Counted from the first letter of the stretch, positions 36,856 to 48,182 are shown. The stretch: DNA of 64,000 nt from Halichondria panicea (GCF_963675165.1 NC_087386.1:2420169-2484168), one strand, 5' to 3'. The notes: generated by a model from the sequence alone, not told the origin. Program-made: numbers and translations.

Positions 36856-37865
36856 TGACATGCATGCACGAATCACTACCATGTACTGAGTTTGTCACTA
36901 TCCCCCATTTTTTCCTTGCAGTATGAGTTTGTGCTGAGTTACAAGCAGGCTAGGAGGAATTAAGTAGCTACTGTATTTGTCTGGAGATGGTTTCCTGTAT
37001 TGAATAGTTAATATAGATGCTTCCATCAGAGGCTCCTCTCTTACCTTGACTTCCTTCCCCTATATCTGAATCAGTACAATACACTATAGGAGAGGAAGCT
37101 GTACTCTAACTGTACTGTACATGGTAGTCTGTTACTATTAAAGGGGCAGGAGCAATCTCCCCCTCACCAATGTACATGTGTTTGTCCCCTCAGGTAATTG
37201 GTTCGGTTGATGAGTTTTCCTCGGCTGTACAAAAAGTCATGACAGACATTAGCTTCGACAGTGACTTGGTGGTATCAGTGTTTGAGACCAACATACGTGT
37301 GCTAGGTGGTTTACTGGGAGGTCACTTTGCTGCCCTGGCTCTCAAAGAGAAGGGCTACCATCAGTTGGCTTGGTATGATGGGAGGCTGCTCAGAATGTCA
37401 GTGGAAGTGGGGAACAGATTACTGCCTGCTTTCAACACCACTACAGGTCTCCCCTATCCAAGGTGACTGCTCTGTACTCTGAATAATAGCCAATAGAGAA
37501 TACAGTTCAACATTTTATACCAAATTTGAAACTGGTCTTAGTCCTAAGTGTACAGTATGTCATGTGGATAATACAACCTGTACATATGTAGAAAGTGCTT
37601 TATTATAGGCAAATCTCTGTTGCAAGTGCACTGCAATCCACTGTACTGTGCAAACTTGCCAACAGAAAATACAGTCCATTCTGTACTAAAATTGAAACTG
37701 GTAGATAATACAACCGTTACATGTGCTGTATTATATTGTGCCTCTCCTCAGATCAACCTTCGCCACGGTATGGGCTACCCTAACATGGAGAAGACAACGT
37801 GCACGGCATGTGCTGGGTCCATGATCTTTGAGTTTGCTGCCCTCAGTAGACTAACAGGTGCAGTG

Positions 37866-37875
37866 AGTGTGTGTG

Positions 37876-37927
<52 letters not shown>

Positions 37928-37931
37928 TGTG
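37866..37931. repeat. (GT)n-(GCGT)n microsatellite
   Basis: GT run followed by an expanded GTGC tract after EDEM3 exon 5, copy 3. Copy 1 has only a short version at 8,799-8,840, so the GCGT expansion is copy-specific. Confidence 0.9.
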
Positions 37932-38313
37932 TACATTACCAAATGCATTTTGTAACTCTAAGAGTTGTCTAGGCTTAGATTGTTGGTTACATTTGAGCCT
38001 AAATGATAAATACATTGTGTAATGGTCAAGCTCTCTCTCTCTCCCATTAGGTGATCCTCAGTTTGAGGTGAAAGCCCACCAAGCAATGGAGGCAATCTGG
38101 CGTAGTAGACACCGAGGGCACAATCTGGTTGGCTCAGTCATCAACGTACACAGTGCTGAGTGGACGAGAGTGGATAGCGGTGTGGGGGCGGGGATTGACT
38201 CATACTACGAGTACTGTCTCAAGTCTTACATCCTGTTTGGGGACAGGAAGTATCTGCAGAGGTTTGGGAAGGTGAGCGAGTGAGGGGTTATTGAAACACT
38301 TGGTGCTTACTGT

Positions 38314-39072
38314 TAGCCTCGTTCCCAGGCCTTACTTTTTCTTGCTGTTGTCATGTTCATCCATAAACATAAGAAAGACATAGTGAGGCAGCAAAGAAAG
38401 AAATGGGCGTACAGTTAAGAAAAAGTAAGGCCTGGTTTGGGAAATCGCGTGATCCACAAGGATTTTTATGAACGTGGGCGATATGTAGCCCACAATCGTG
38501 ACGTAGGTATTCTCCCACGCATTCGGAGTAAGACTGTACTGTACTGCACTGAGACAACCACCAAGCTGTGCTGCAAGTCAGATCAGAGAACCAGCGTGGC
38601 CAGCTCTGGTGGCAGTAGCTACCTGCTATATGATAATGATGACTAAGCTATTCTACTATAGCATGTAGAAATACACAAGAAAAAGTAATAGTGATAGAAT
38701 CCAAACACACAATCTAGACTAGTAGATCATCTAGCTAAGCCTAAGGTATAGCTAGCTATAGTGCTTGCAAACTTCCAGTTCCAAGTCCATGTCCAGCTTG
38801 CTGCAGGCAAAGTTTTACTAGTCGTAGACCTCTGCGTGGGCAGTCCAACATCTCTAGCTCAGTATGCCCACGCTCATTTTCACCCTTCTACCACCCTTCT
38901 ACCCTCACGCGACTTCCCGATACAGGCTCTCCTTTTTCCTAACTTTACGTCTATTTCTTTCTTTATTCCTCCAATTAATACCGTATTTTATCTCATTGAA
39001 CGAATAATACAGTATTTTATCTTATTGAACGATTGTGATAAAGAACAGAAAAAGGAGAGCCTGTGTAGAGGC
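38314..39072. mobile_element. Nested fold-back insertion in EDEM3 copy 3
   Basis: Begins TAGCCTCGTTCCCAGGCC and ends GAGCCTGTGTAGAGGCTA, with inner inverted segments (GGCCTTACTTTTTC near 38,330 and GAAAAAGTAAGGCC near 38,420; CTCTCCTTTTTC near 38,930 and GAAAAAGGAGAG near 39,048). Copy 1 (near 9,205) lacks all of it. Two elements of one fold-back family appear nested. Confidence 0.7.
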
Positions 39073-39326
39073 TAGCTTACTGTTAGAGTTAAAATTGTGA
39101 GGTAAAGGAGTTAACGGAAACTGTGTATACAGTACAGAGCTTTAATATGTTCATGCAAGGTCAGCAACTTCATTTTCTTTCTTTACCCCCTCCCCTACAG
39201 CATTATGATGCCATCAAGAGATACATCACGAATGGGCCCATGCTAGTGGAGGTGAGCATGAATTCACCTCATCGAATGACTAGATCTTTCATGGACTCAC
39301 TTCTGGCGTTCTGGCCTGGTCTGCAG

Positions 39327-39382
<56 letters not shown>
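39327..39382. repeat. (CA)n microsatellite, copy 3
   Basis: Equivalent of the 9,434 tract in duplication copy 3. Confidence 0.95.
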
Positions 39383-39385
<3 letters not shown>

Positions 39386-41604
39386 CACTGACTAAGAGAA
39401 ACCACTAGCTCCCTTTAGCTTGTGTCCATATTAGAATTTATTTGTAGCTCTTTGATAAAGGTACCACAAGATGGTAGGCTAAGATCAAAAATTGTTTTTC
39501 GTGCCGTACTTTTCTGTTTCGCCTATAATGAACCTCTCTAGAACGGTTTGACATAGAAAAATACTTCTTAGGCCGTCCGGAGGGTCTATTGGAGTCACTG
39601 TGTAGTCTGCAGTATACATTTTTTTTAATATACTGTACTATACCTAACCGGGTTATGTTGTATCTATCTCCAGGTTCTGTGGGGTGATGTAGACACAGCT
39701 ATCCACATTCACGACATGCTTTATCATGTGATGGAGAGACACAACTTCCTACCCGAGGCATTCACTCATGACTTCAGGTCCACTGGGGAAACCACCCTCT
39801 CAGGCCTGAGTTCATTGAGAGCACTTACTTCCTCTACAAGGTACACCGTCATGTGTGTGTGGTGTGTGTGTGTGGGGGGGTGGGTGTGTGTGTGGGGGGT
39901 GGGTGTATGTGTGTATGTGTGGGGGTGTGTGTTTACTCTATGCGTTACCTGCACATGTATATATCACTTTCTGTTGTTTCGAAGAAAGCATCTCAGTAAT
40001 TGGAATATTTCTGTAAGTACTGTAATCAACTCCTAGCGTGTGATGCTACTGCTCTACTCTACTATCTCTATTATTTTGATGGCTAAGTAGTTAATGAACG
40101 ATTATGTTGTGTTGCTACTGCAGGCGACTGGAGATCCATACTACCTGGACGTGGGTCGATCAGTGGTGAACAACTTGAACAAGTACGCCAGAGTGAGGTT
40201 TGGCTTCGCTGCCATCAAGGACCTCAGGACCAACGCTCACGAGGACAGGTAAGTCAGGGGAACCATTATATACTAATAGTTAGAATTTAGTTCCCATGTA
40301 GATCTCGCAATAATCGGTACTTGTATGGCATCACAATCCTTGCCAGAGTGCAAAGGTTAGATCGCAAAGTCTTAATAGGCTCATTCACAAAGGGTTTAAT
40401 ATTCTAGTAGTACGATATCATTTCATTGGCAATCTTCGATACTGTACAGAATGGACTCCTTAATTCGTACTGGCTGAGACGTTCAAGTATCTGTTCCTGT
40501 TGTTTGCTGACGAGGGGGACAGTCCCCTGAACATGGATGACTTTGTGTTCACGACTGAGGCCCACCTCTTCCCCCTCTCCCTCGCCAGCGCTAACACCAC
40601 CACCCTCAATAGAGTCGTCCAAGAGGCAGTGAGTGGGTACAATACATACACAGTATAGCGGCCATGCTACTTCAAAACATATTTTTATGACATTTTTTTG
40701 ACAACTACAAATTGTAGGTGGGAGGGGGCAGCTCTTTTATAGAGAGTACCTTCTTTTGAATGAGGTTATGGTAGCCTGGCTGTGTGAATGTGTCATGTGA
40801 TGTTCTCTCTCTGTGTAGTTGCTGGTGAAGAACACAGACCTGGTGAATATGAGCACTGTCACTGTCACCACTAGCGGATCCAGACTCTTCCGGGAAGGCA
40901 GCAAAGAACAAACCAGTCGCTGACAGCTTCACTAAAGGTTCACTGAAACACACACTAGACACCATGTACAGTAGTAGCCAATAATCCCGTCTAGTCAGCA
41001 CAGTTGTAGTTGTTTATAATTATACACCCCCTCACACCCACACACACACCACACACCATGAATTAAGTAGCTACTGTATTTGTCTGGAGATGGTTTCCAA
41101 ACTTGTACACCTCCATCACTAACCCCCCCCCCCCCCCCCCCACACACACACACAGGCGTCTCCTGTTCACTGACGAGAGTGTCCTCCCTCACGAGGTGGG
41201 TAAAGGAGAGGCTGCTGTCAAATGATATAAGAGACAAAGCAAGGGCAAACTCCACCCACTCAATCAGCGGTGGATTATAACGAGCAGGGGCCCACTCATG
41301 ATGTGTGTAGTTCATGGTTCATCGAGCCAGTACAGTGGATGGAAAGCTCTCTACTGGGCAAAGTGGAGGGGAAGGTGAGGCTGCTACTTGTGCATTAGCT
41401 AAAAATAGATACGTATCTTGAAAGCTCGTAATTTGTGTTCTGATTGTCCAATTTCAAACTAATTGATGCATTCAAGAGCTCTCAGAATTACCTTTCCAAT
41501 GGTGTGCTTAGATACATGTACTAGTCTTGTGATTAGTCAAAATCCAATTTTACAAAGGCTATAGCGTTATTTTCTAGAATTAGCTCGTAGAATTTACTAT
41601 ACAT

Positions 41605-41645
<41 letters not shown>

Positions 41646-42127
41646 CGGCTGATTCTGTGTCTCTAGTGCTTGGCTCGTCTGAGGTCATTCAACTGGTCAG
41701 GTGATCAGTGCTCGTGTGGGCAGTGGGTCACGCCCTCCTTCCAGATACACAAGGCACGAATAGACAAAACCAGAACACTCACTAGGAGAAAAGTGGACAA
41801 AACTGTATAGCTAGCAAATTACTGAACTATTGTCCAAAATTTTTTCGATCATTAATTTGAAGGTTTATTGCTTGAACAATAAATGATGTCATACTAATTC
41901 AATGTACCATGTACTGCATGTACAAATAATAGCATAAGAAGCGTCAATTATTATTTACTGCAAATTCAAAATTAATTTTTTCGATCATTAATTTGATAGA
42001 TTATTGATTGGAGAATATGAATGATACCATACAGTACTGCATGTACATAGCATAAATTATATTAGCAACTAATAAACAAATGGTCATAACAATTTGTCTG
42101 TTGTTTGGATAGTCCTCAAACTTGTGT

Positions 42128-42916
42128 CTATAGCAAACGTGAGTCTGCTTGGCAGTGACAGCCGCCGTACTGTGGCTTGTTGTTGACTGCTCTGAGTTGT
42201 GCAGGGATGACGTGACATCGGTACTGATGTGTGTAGGCCCAGAGGAACAACAGAGTGGCTACAATCAGGCCAGCAAGGGGTGAGTCTGCAATGAAACATT
42301 GATCAAGGCTGACATTCAATAGAGACTCCTAAACAAGAATTAACAAGTCAACAATTACACAGTAGTACTTGTACATACCTTGATCAAGTATTAATTGTAA
42401 GTGTACTAGACTGAATATTACTGTACCTGAATTCAAATGCAGCAGTGCTGTTGGTCCCAAAGCGGTGTAGAACCAATCCACAGTAGCCAGGAGATGCTCA
42501 CATGCTGCATTAGCTGATCAGCCATTAGCCTCTGGCACGAGAGTGGTCGACCAGCTTCCCCGCTTTGTCACTGAAATCTGCACGTGTGTGTGTGTGTGTG
42601 TGTGGGGGGGGGGGGAGGGTGAGTGGGTGTGAGAGGAAGGACATTCTGTACTATATATATGACAGTGGTAGCAACAGTTACAAGAGATAGACTGATACAC
42701 TGTATATATTGACCCTGACTGACCTCCTTGAGTCTTGGGCACACTAGGGATCATCCAGCTCCAGTCACTCTCACTCCTCAGCTTACCATACTTGTACACA
42801 TCTCTGGTGAAACTTGGCAGATATTGTCTCCAATAGACAAGAGCATGAATTAGCAGTCCAGAACCAATCCACAGTAGCCAGGAGATGCTCACATGCTGCA
42901 TTAGCTGATCAGCCAT
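42128..42916 (-). pseudogene. SRD5A3: Polyprenol reductase (SRD5A3-like) fragment, copy 3, rearranged
   Basis: Holds the longest exon 1 (42724-42916; MADQLMQHV through the membrane stretch to VPKTQ). A second, partial exon 1 copy starts at 42,525 and is fused to the tail of exon 2 (LGPTALLHLNSG equivalent, near 42,430-42,465). The last exon (42128-42325) has lost one base near 42,318 against copy 2, which shifts the frame. It cannot encode a working reductase. Confidence 0.7.
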
Positions 42917-43100
42917 TAGCCTCTGGCACGAGAGTGGTCGACCAGCTTCCCGCTTTGTCACTGGGATCTGCACGTGTGTGTATGTGTGTGGGGGGGGAGG
43001 GTGAGTGGGTGTGAGAGGAAGGTACCAGAGGAGGAACGCCAGGGTCAATAGGGTCACGTTTAATGAAGGATTTGTTCTGGGTTCTTGACCTTTGCTGCAT

Positions 43101-45271
43101 ATAGAGCGGTTGCATCGCGCGTCATCCACCCACGCACAAAAGTTTTTGGAGGACAACCTCCAAAAACACAGGTGTAAACAATGTAAAAGTACACGAAGAA
43201 CTCGACACCATTTGGCACAGTATAACTATGATCCAGGATACAGAGTGCTCTAGTATTGTAACTGTAAGTCTACCTTAGCTTACAGAGAAGGCTGAGGTGA
43301 GAAACTTGCATGCATCATAATGTACAAGCTAAGGAAATCCACTGAAATTCACTAGCTTTATTCTCACTTTATTCTCACACATTTATATCTCAGTACAAAA
43401 TGTTCAGGTTTTCCTTTGCTTGTTTCTTGACAGTGTACTAGCTGAACAAGCTGAGCTCTGTGTGAAGATGGCTACCATAATTATGTTCAAGTGAAGGTAG
43501 GAGTGCCCTGATCATCATGCGTCAGGCATCGATCGATCATTGCTGGCTGGGAGGATTGTGTGGGACACGATCACCACAGTATTAAATTAATGTAAGTGCT
43601 CTTTGTGTTACTATGCTGTAATTACAGCGCCAACTCTGACTGAATTCCATTATTTAAGTCCTCCAACGGTTGCTGTAATTAAAAGATGCAAGGCAGTAGG
43701 CTTTTCTTTTATTATGCACATGCATTTGATTCGTACCGTAGAGCTGCTGTAAAATACAGAGACAAAAAATCAAACCGTACAGTAGATCCACTGCATACTA
43801 TATACTAAAAGATTGCACTCAACACTATAATAGCTGTGCACTTAAGCGCCACCATAATATTTTTGGGAAGTTTGTGTAAAACTATGCTCGAGCTCACTGC
43901 ACACTCAGTTTGAGGTGAAAAAATAAGTGTACATGTAACAGTTTCCTTTGATAGAGTGGTGCGGGGGCCATTATTTACCTGCTACACTTAGCTATATATA
44001 CATATCTCAAGTATTTTTCTATCTCAAGTATTTTTTTGTCTTAAGTATAAAACACAGTTGAGTTCAAGCTAGCTGTGACCTTTGCTTGTTCATCATTCGT
44101 TCGTGGTTAATTCTAAAGCTATGATTATTATTATGTCTGAACTAAATTATGTGTGCTGTGCAAGGCGCTGACTATGGAGGAGATAGGACATGCACATGTG
44201 TCATCAGTCAATTGAACGTATGGCATGCAATGTAATGTAATTTTATCGCAAATGTATTTGAGTGGTAATATACAGTGGAACCCCTCTATAACGGACACCT
44301 TTGGGGAACAATGTTTTGGCCTTTATACAGAGGTGGCCTTTGTTGAGAGGTTGTTTTGTACACATTTGGGACCTGGGTGCCTGGCCGTTATATAGCAACT
44401 GGCATTTATTCAGAGGTGGTTTGTTCACAGAGGTTCCACTGTACTACTACTTTATAGCTAGTGCACATCATTTTCCTAAGTTACGTTGCCTTGTTAATTA
44501 CACAGGCGCACGTCATCTCGTATAATTATACAGTACCTCCTTTGAGTGCTCATGATTACATAATTTCTCCCACACAGAGAATGATGGAGACAAAAGTCAA
44601 GATAAAATTGACATTGATTATCATGTGTCAGTACATGTATTAATTATGTGCTCAGTGTATATACCTTTACCGACATCGTCTCTGGTCTCTGAAACATTAA
44701 TAGTAATTTTAATAGGTTGAGCAATAATGAATGTTGGTTGACTCAAGATTGACAAAAAAGACAACAAAAAACAACACTGTTAATTATTGAGCTTAGAAGA
44801 TGACAGAAGCAAGCATCCAAATCTTTGTACCATATCATCGAGAGGAGGAGCACACCCTGTATGTGTTGTGTGTGCATACATCAGAAGGTAATCGGAACAA
44901 AAGTATGCTATATGCTCCCCTGCCATTATGATCATTTAGATGTACTGTGTATGTACTTCATATAAAGCTGCTGCTGACTAGATCTAAAAGAAATTGACAT
45001 AGATCTATCCATAATTATGATATGATGCACTCCTGATTCATATGATAATTTATAAGCATGAGAGCTTACATCAAACTCATTTCCTCTGCAGCAGTTCAGG
45101 TAGGGGTCCTTTGATCGTCTATAGCTATTAACGTTGCTTAATTCGCTTTCTCTGCTAAGAGAGTAAAGCTAAACTGAGAGTTCTGTGCAGCCGCCATGTA
45201 AATTTTCGGGAGGTTGTCCTCCAAAAACTTTTTATGACGTAATGCGATGACGTCGATGCAACCGCTCTATG
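43101..45271. mobile_element. 2.2-kb non-autonomous element with about 70-bp inverted ends
   Basis: The left end (43,101-43,165) and right end (45,203-45,271) are inverted copies sharing ATAGAGCGGTTGCATCG, GTCATC and AAGTTTTTGGAGGACAACCT. The inside has no recognisable protein, but contains the nested MITE at 44,273. A DNA-transposon relic fits best; superfamily unclear. Confidence 0.6.
44273..44441. mobile_element. Tigger/pogo-like MITE
   Basis: 169 bp with ends CAGTGGAACCCCTCTATAAC and its near inverse, flanked by TA. Internal GAGGTGG repeats. Similar ends are common in pogo/Tigger-derived MITEs. Confidence 0.8.
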
Positions 45272-45274
45272 GGG

Positions 45275-46264
45275 CATATTATGGCGCGCCGTGTGTTTCA
45301 ATAAAATGTCTGCATATACATAGGCGTGTCCTGGTGTGAATATACCGACATAGCATGCACGTGCAATGATCGCCTTATGCAGTGATCATGTCTGCACATG
45401 CAACCATTAGTCTCTGCACTAGCCTCGATTCAAGGCCGATTAAAATCGGCCTGGAATCGAGGCTATCTCTGCACATGCAGTGATTATGTCTGCACATGCA
45501 ACCATTAGTCTCTGCACATGCAGTGATGATGTCTGCACATGCAACCATTAATCTCTGCACATGCAGTGATCATGTCTGCACATGCAACCATTAGTCTCTG
45601 CACATGCAGTGATCATGTCTGCACATGCAAAATGTGTTCCAGCCGAGTACTTCAATGGCAGATTCGTCTTCATCCATGTCCATATCATCTATTATATCCA
45701 TCATTAATTTTTAATACATCTTTGATACACGTGCTTTAAATAGAGCTGCTGCATCAGGTCAAAGTATATGTTTCTCAATGGGACTCAGGTACACCTGTAC
45801 TGTACTGCATGTGCAGAGATTAATCACTGCATGTGCAGACATGATCACTGCATGTGCAGACATGATCACTGCATGTGCAGAGATTAATGGTTGCATGTGC
45901 AGACATGATCACTGCATGTGCAGAGATTAATGGTTGCATGTGCAGACATGATCACTGCATGTGCAGAGACTAATGGTTGCATGTGCAGACATGATCACTG
46001 CATGTGCAGAGACTAATGGTTGCATGTGCAGACATGATCATAGCCTCGATCCCAGGCCGAGTTTTCGCTTTTATAACGGTTAGGCGAACAACCAGTTGTT
46101 CGCCTAACCGTTATAAAAGCGAAAACTCGGCCTGGGATCGAGGCTAACATGATCACTGCATAAGGTGATCATTGCACGTGCATGCTATGTCGGTATATTC
46201 ACACCAGGACACGCCTATGTATATGCAGACATTGTTATTGAAACACACGGCGCGCCATATTATG
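45275..46264. mobile_element. 1-kb palindromic element with inverted tandem-repeat arms
   Basis: The outer arms (CATATTATGGCGCGCC and GGCGCGCCATATTATG; about 115 bp each) are inverted. Inside each arm is an array of ATGTCTGCACATGCA-type units of about 40 bp (45,375-45,640; inverse 45,810-46,165). Two short palindromic elements are inserted (45,420-45,465 and 46,040-46,147). No coding potential. Confidence 0.75.
46040..46147. mobile_element. Near-perfect 108-bp palindrome (TAGCCTCGATCCCAGGCC family)
   Basis: Both halves read TAGCCTCGATCCCAGGCCGA then GTTTTCGCTTTTATAACGG, meeting at CAACCAGTTGTTCG. Relatives lie at 6,982, 24,671 (imperfect), 38,314, 45,420, 46,910 and 46,984. Confidence 0.85.
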
Positions 46265-46427
46265 TCCGATAAATTAGAAGATATACGGTATACGTAAGAG
46301 TGCAAGTGGCAGACAATTAACACCTGGTTTTGACCCTGACGTAATGAGAAAAATCAGAGATAGAACTGCCCATATTCATTTAGCCAATCGGATTGCAGTA
46401 TTTATGACCGGAACTAGAGCATTTTAG

Positions 46428-46620
46428 GAGTATAAAAAGTCGCTATAACTCAGTAACTCGCTGTCTTCTTCGAGGGATCTTTTGCACACACTCCCTGTGC
46501 CAGCTCTACCGTCTCAGCCCAGCTCTACCGTCTCAGCCCAGTTCTACCGTCTCATCCCAGCTCTACCGTCTCAGCCCAGCTCTATCGTCTCACTCTACCT
46601 TTACCTCTCAACAAAGCAGG
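46428..46620 (+). promoter_or_regulatory. Possible promoter and 5' exon with 19-bp repeat
   Basis: GAGTATAAAAAGTCGC looks like a TATA box. About 70-75 bp downstream starts a short frame whose middle is five copies of CAGCTCTACCGTCTCAGCC, ending at a donor-like CAG|GTTTG near 46,620. No downstream exon recognised, so the function of any transcript is unknown. Confidence 0.35.
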
Positions 46621-46690
46621 TTTGTTTTTTTCTTATAAAGAGCAGTAGGAAAATTAGCCTCAGTATCGACTGTTTGCGCATCCGCATGGC

Positions 46691-47216
46691 AAGCCGTGTG
46701 GTTCAAAAATAGAAAGCACAAAACGTGCTGTTATTATGCTTAAAAACCTACGTGTTTTGGCTAAAAACGTACGTGTTTTCTATAAATGTACGTGTTTCAT
46801 TATATATACTTCTATACCGTAAGGTGTTTTATTATAAAAGTACGTGTTTCAATATGAACGTACGTGTTTCATTTTACGCAATTTGCTTTTTGTGGAAGTC
46901 TCTGTCACTAGCCTCGATTCTAGGCAGCCTTGAATCGAGGCTACTCTGTCACTAGCTAGGTGTTTCAGATATAACCTATAACCTAGCCTCGAGACCAGAT
47001 TAAAATATATTTTATTCGACCTTTATTCAGCCTGGATTCGAGGCTATAACCTGACACGTACGTTTATAATAAAACACCTTACGTTGCAGGAAGACGTAAT
47101 AGTATAATGAAACACGTACGATTATAGAAAACACGTACGTTTATAGCCAAAACACGTACGTTTTTAGGCATAATAACAGTACGTTTTGTGCTTTCTATTT
47201 TTGAACCACACAGCTT
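46691..47216. mobile_element. Fold-back element with repeated ACGTACGTGTTTT motifs
   Basis: Inverted arms begin with AAGCCGTGTGGTTCAAAAAT and its near inverse. Each arm carries several copies of ACGTACGTGTTT. Two short TAGCCTCGA palindromes are inserted in the loop (46,910-46,943; 46,984-47,045). Confidence 0.7.
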
Positions 47217-47260
47217 ACCATACATCACCCAAATTTGGGTGATTAAGATATCTTACCATC

Positions 47261-47578
47261 AAGAGTTTATGATAGAGAGAGTATCAACGTAGGCATACTA
47301 GAGAGAGTATCGAACGTAGGCATACTGTGTATCAGATGTATGCAGAGAGTAACGTGACTTCCTGTATCTGTCACAAGCTTGGAATGTGCACACTGACCAA
47401 TCCAAGCGTGGGTGATGTAATCTATCAACCCATCCAAGTGTGGGTGATGTAAAGATTATTTCACTTCGGTCAGTGTGCAAATTCCAAGCTTGTGACAGGA
47501 AGTCATGTTACGTTACTCTCCGCATACATCTGATGTACAGTATGCCTATGTTCGATACTCTCTCTATCATAAACTCTT
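47261..47578. mobile_element. 318-bp fold-back element
   Basis: AAGAGTTTATGATAGAGAGA at the left is inverted at the right; inner inverted segments include GTCACAAGCTTGGAAT. No coding potential. Confidence 0.7.
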
Positions 47579-47584
47579 GTTACC

Positions 47585-48182
47585 ATAGATTGAAAAGGAA
47601 GGGGATTGGAAACGACCAGGCCTCCCTGTGTAAATAGTTGAAACACTCCGCGTTTTGATTTCGCGATCGCGATTATTTTTGTTTTGACCGTACTCTGGTT
47701 GTATTTCAACTGTTTCTAGCTCTCCTATCCACTAGCGATCACTCAGAGGCTGGGAGGTTACTCTAGAGGGATCAACAGGCATGTACGGCACCATGCGTTT
47801 TAATTGCGCAACGTGATGGGCGTTGCGTGGAAATGCTATATAGAATGGTTTCATGCCATGGATAAGCTTTACTGTTCATAAACGTTTGCAGTATAGTCCT
47901 TCAAACTTGGCCTTGACCGCTCACGGCTTCATAGTAAGGGCTATTCCTTCTTCTATAGCATTTATTTGTTTAGTGGTTGCGTTGCTTAGTCGACCGTTTA
48001 GAGCTATTAGAAGTGATCAATTTCACCATTTCTATGTACAGCACATTGTATGGCAGCCAAGACAGGTAATGAGCATGCACAGGTAATGAGCATGCTGAGT
48101 ATAAAATAATCCCTTTGTAGTTTTAACGCGGAGTGTTTCACGCAAACATTTTCGTTTCCAATCCCCTTCCTTTTCAATCTAT
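47585..48182. mobile_element. 598-bp element with long inverted ends
   Basis: Ends ATAGATTGAAAAGGAAGGGG are inverted at 48,150-48,182. A second inverted pair just inside (GAAACACTCCGCGTT / AACGCGGAGTGTTTC) extends the arms. No recognised gene inside. Confidence 0.75.

Larger units (their letters stand above)
33893..36956 (+). pseudogene. XDH: Xanthine dehydrogenase, 5' part only
   Basis: XDH oxidises hypoxanthine and xanthine using two 2Fe-2S clusters, FAD and molybdopterin. Exons: 33893-33949 (start MAELEGAKESISFYVNG), 34057-34114, 34369-34568 ([15 protein letters not shown], first 2Fe-2S), 34743-34875 ([16 protein letters not shown]), 34933-34994 ([11 protein letters not shown], second 2Fe-2S), 35072-35357, 35570-35737, 35901-35977, 36225-36318 (GIGGNICNASPISDLNP, FAD domain), 36567-36673 and 36922-36956. 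Phases agree. The last exon breaks after KQARR, where duplication copy 3 begins, so the rest of the FAD domain and the whole molybdopterin domain are absent. Loss of the 3' end could be real or a misjoin. Confidence 0.88.
37194..41374 (+). pseudogene. EDEM3: EDEM3-like, copy 3, frameshifted
   Basis: Exons are 37194-37462, 37752-37857, 38051-38271, 39201-39326, 39674-39840, 40124-40248, 40450-40628, 40819-40937 and 41156-41374. Exons 1-3 and the PA domain are missing. Against copy 1, exon 4 lacks 1 nt at its end, exon 8 lacks 1 nt near 39,777, exon 10 gains AATT near 40,461, exon 11 gains 1 nt near 40,876, and the last exon has TGA in place of a Trp codon near 41,223. It does keep the intact form of exon 7 (HYDAIK), which shows that copy 1 has the deletion there. 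Confidence 0.85.
36955..42920. repeat. Segmental duplication, partial copy 3
   Basis: A third, partial copy matching copy 1 from about 7,890 to about 15,150 (EDEM3 intron 3 through SRD5A3 exon 1). It begins inside XDH at a short microhomology (GAATTAAGTAG). It shares with copy 2 the rearrangement that replaced the PA-domain exons, so copies 2 and 3 are closer to each other there. It lacks the two MITEs found in copies 1 and 2 (14,290 and 14,560) and has a rearranged SRD5A3 end with a doubled exon 1. Confidence 0.85.

Noticed and set aside
42518-43156. 212-codon minus ORF in copy 3
   Set aside because: It reads through two SRD5A3 exon 1 copies and GT microsatellites; only the exon 1 part (42724-42916) is real.
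45375-46165. ATGTCTGCACATGCA arrays considered as a CRISPR array
   Set aside because: There are no unique spacers of constant length; the units are contiguous, inverted between arms and inside a palindromic element in animal DNA.
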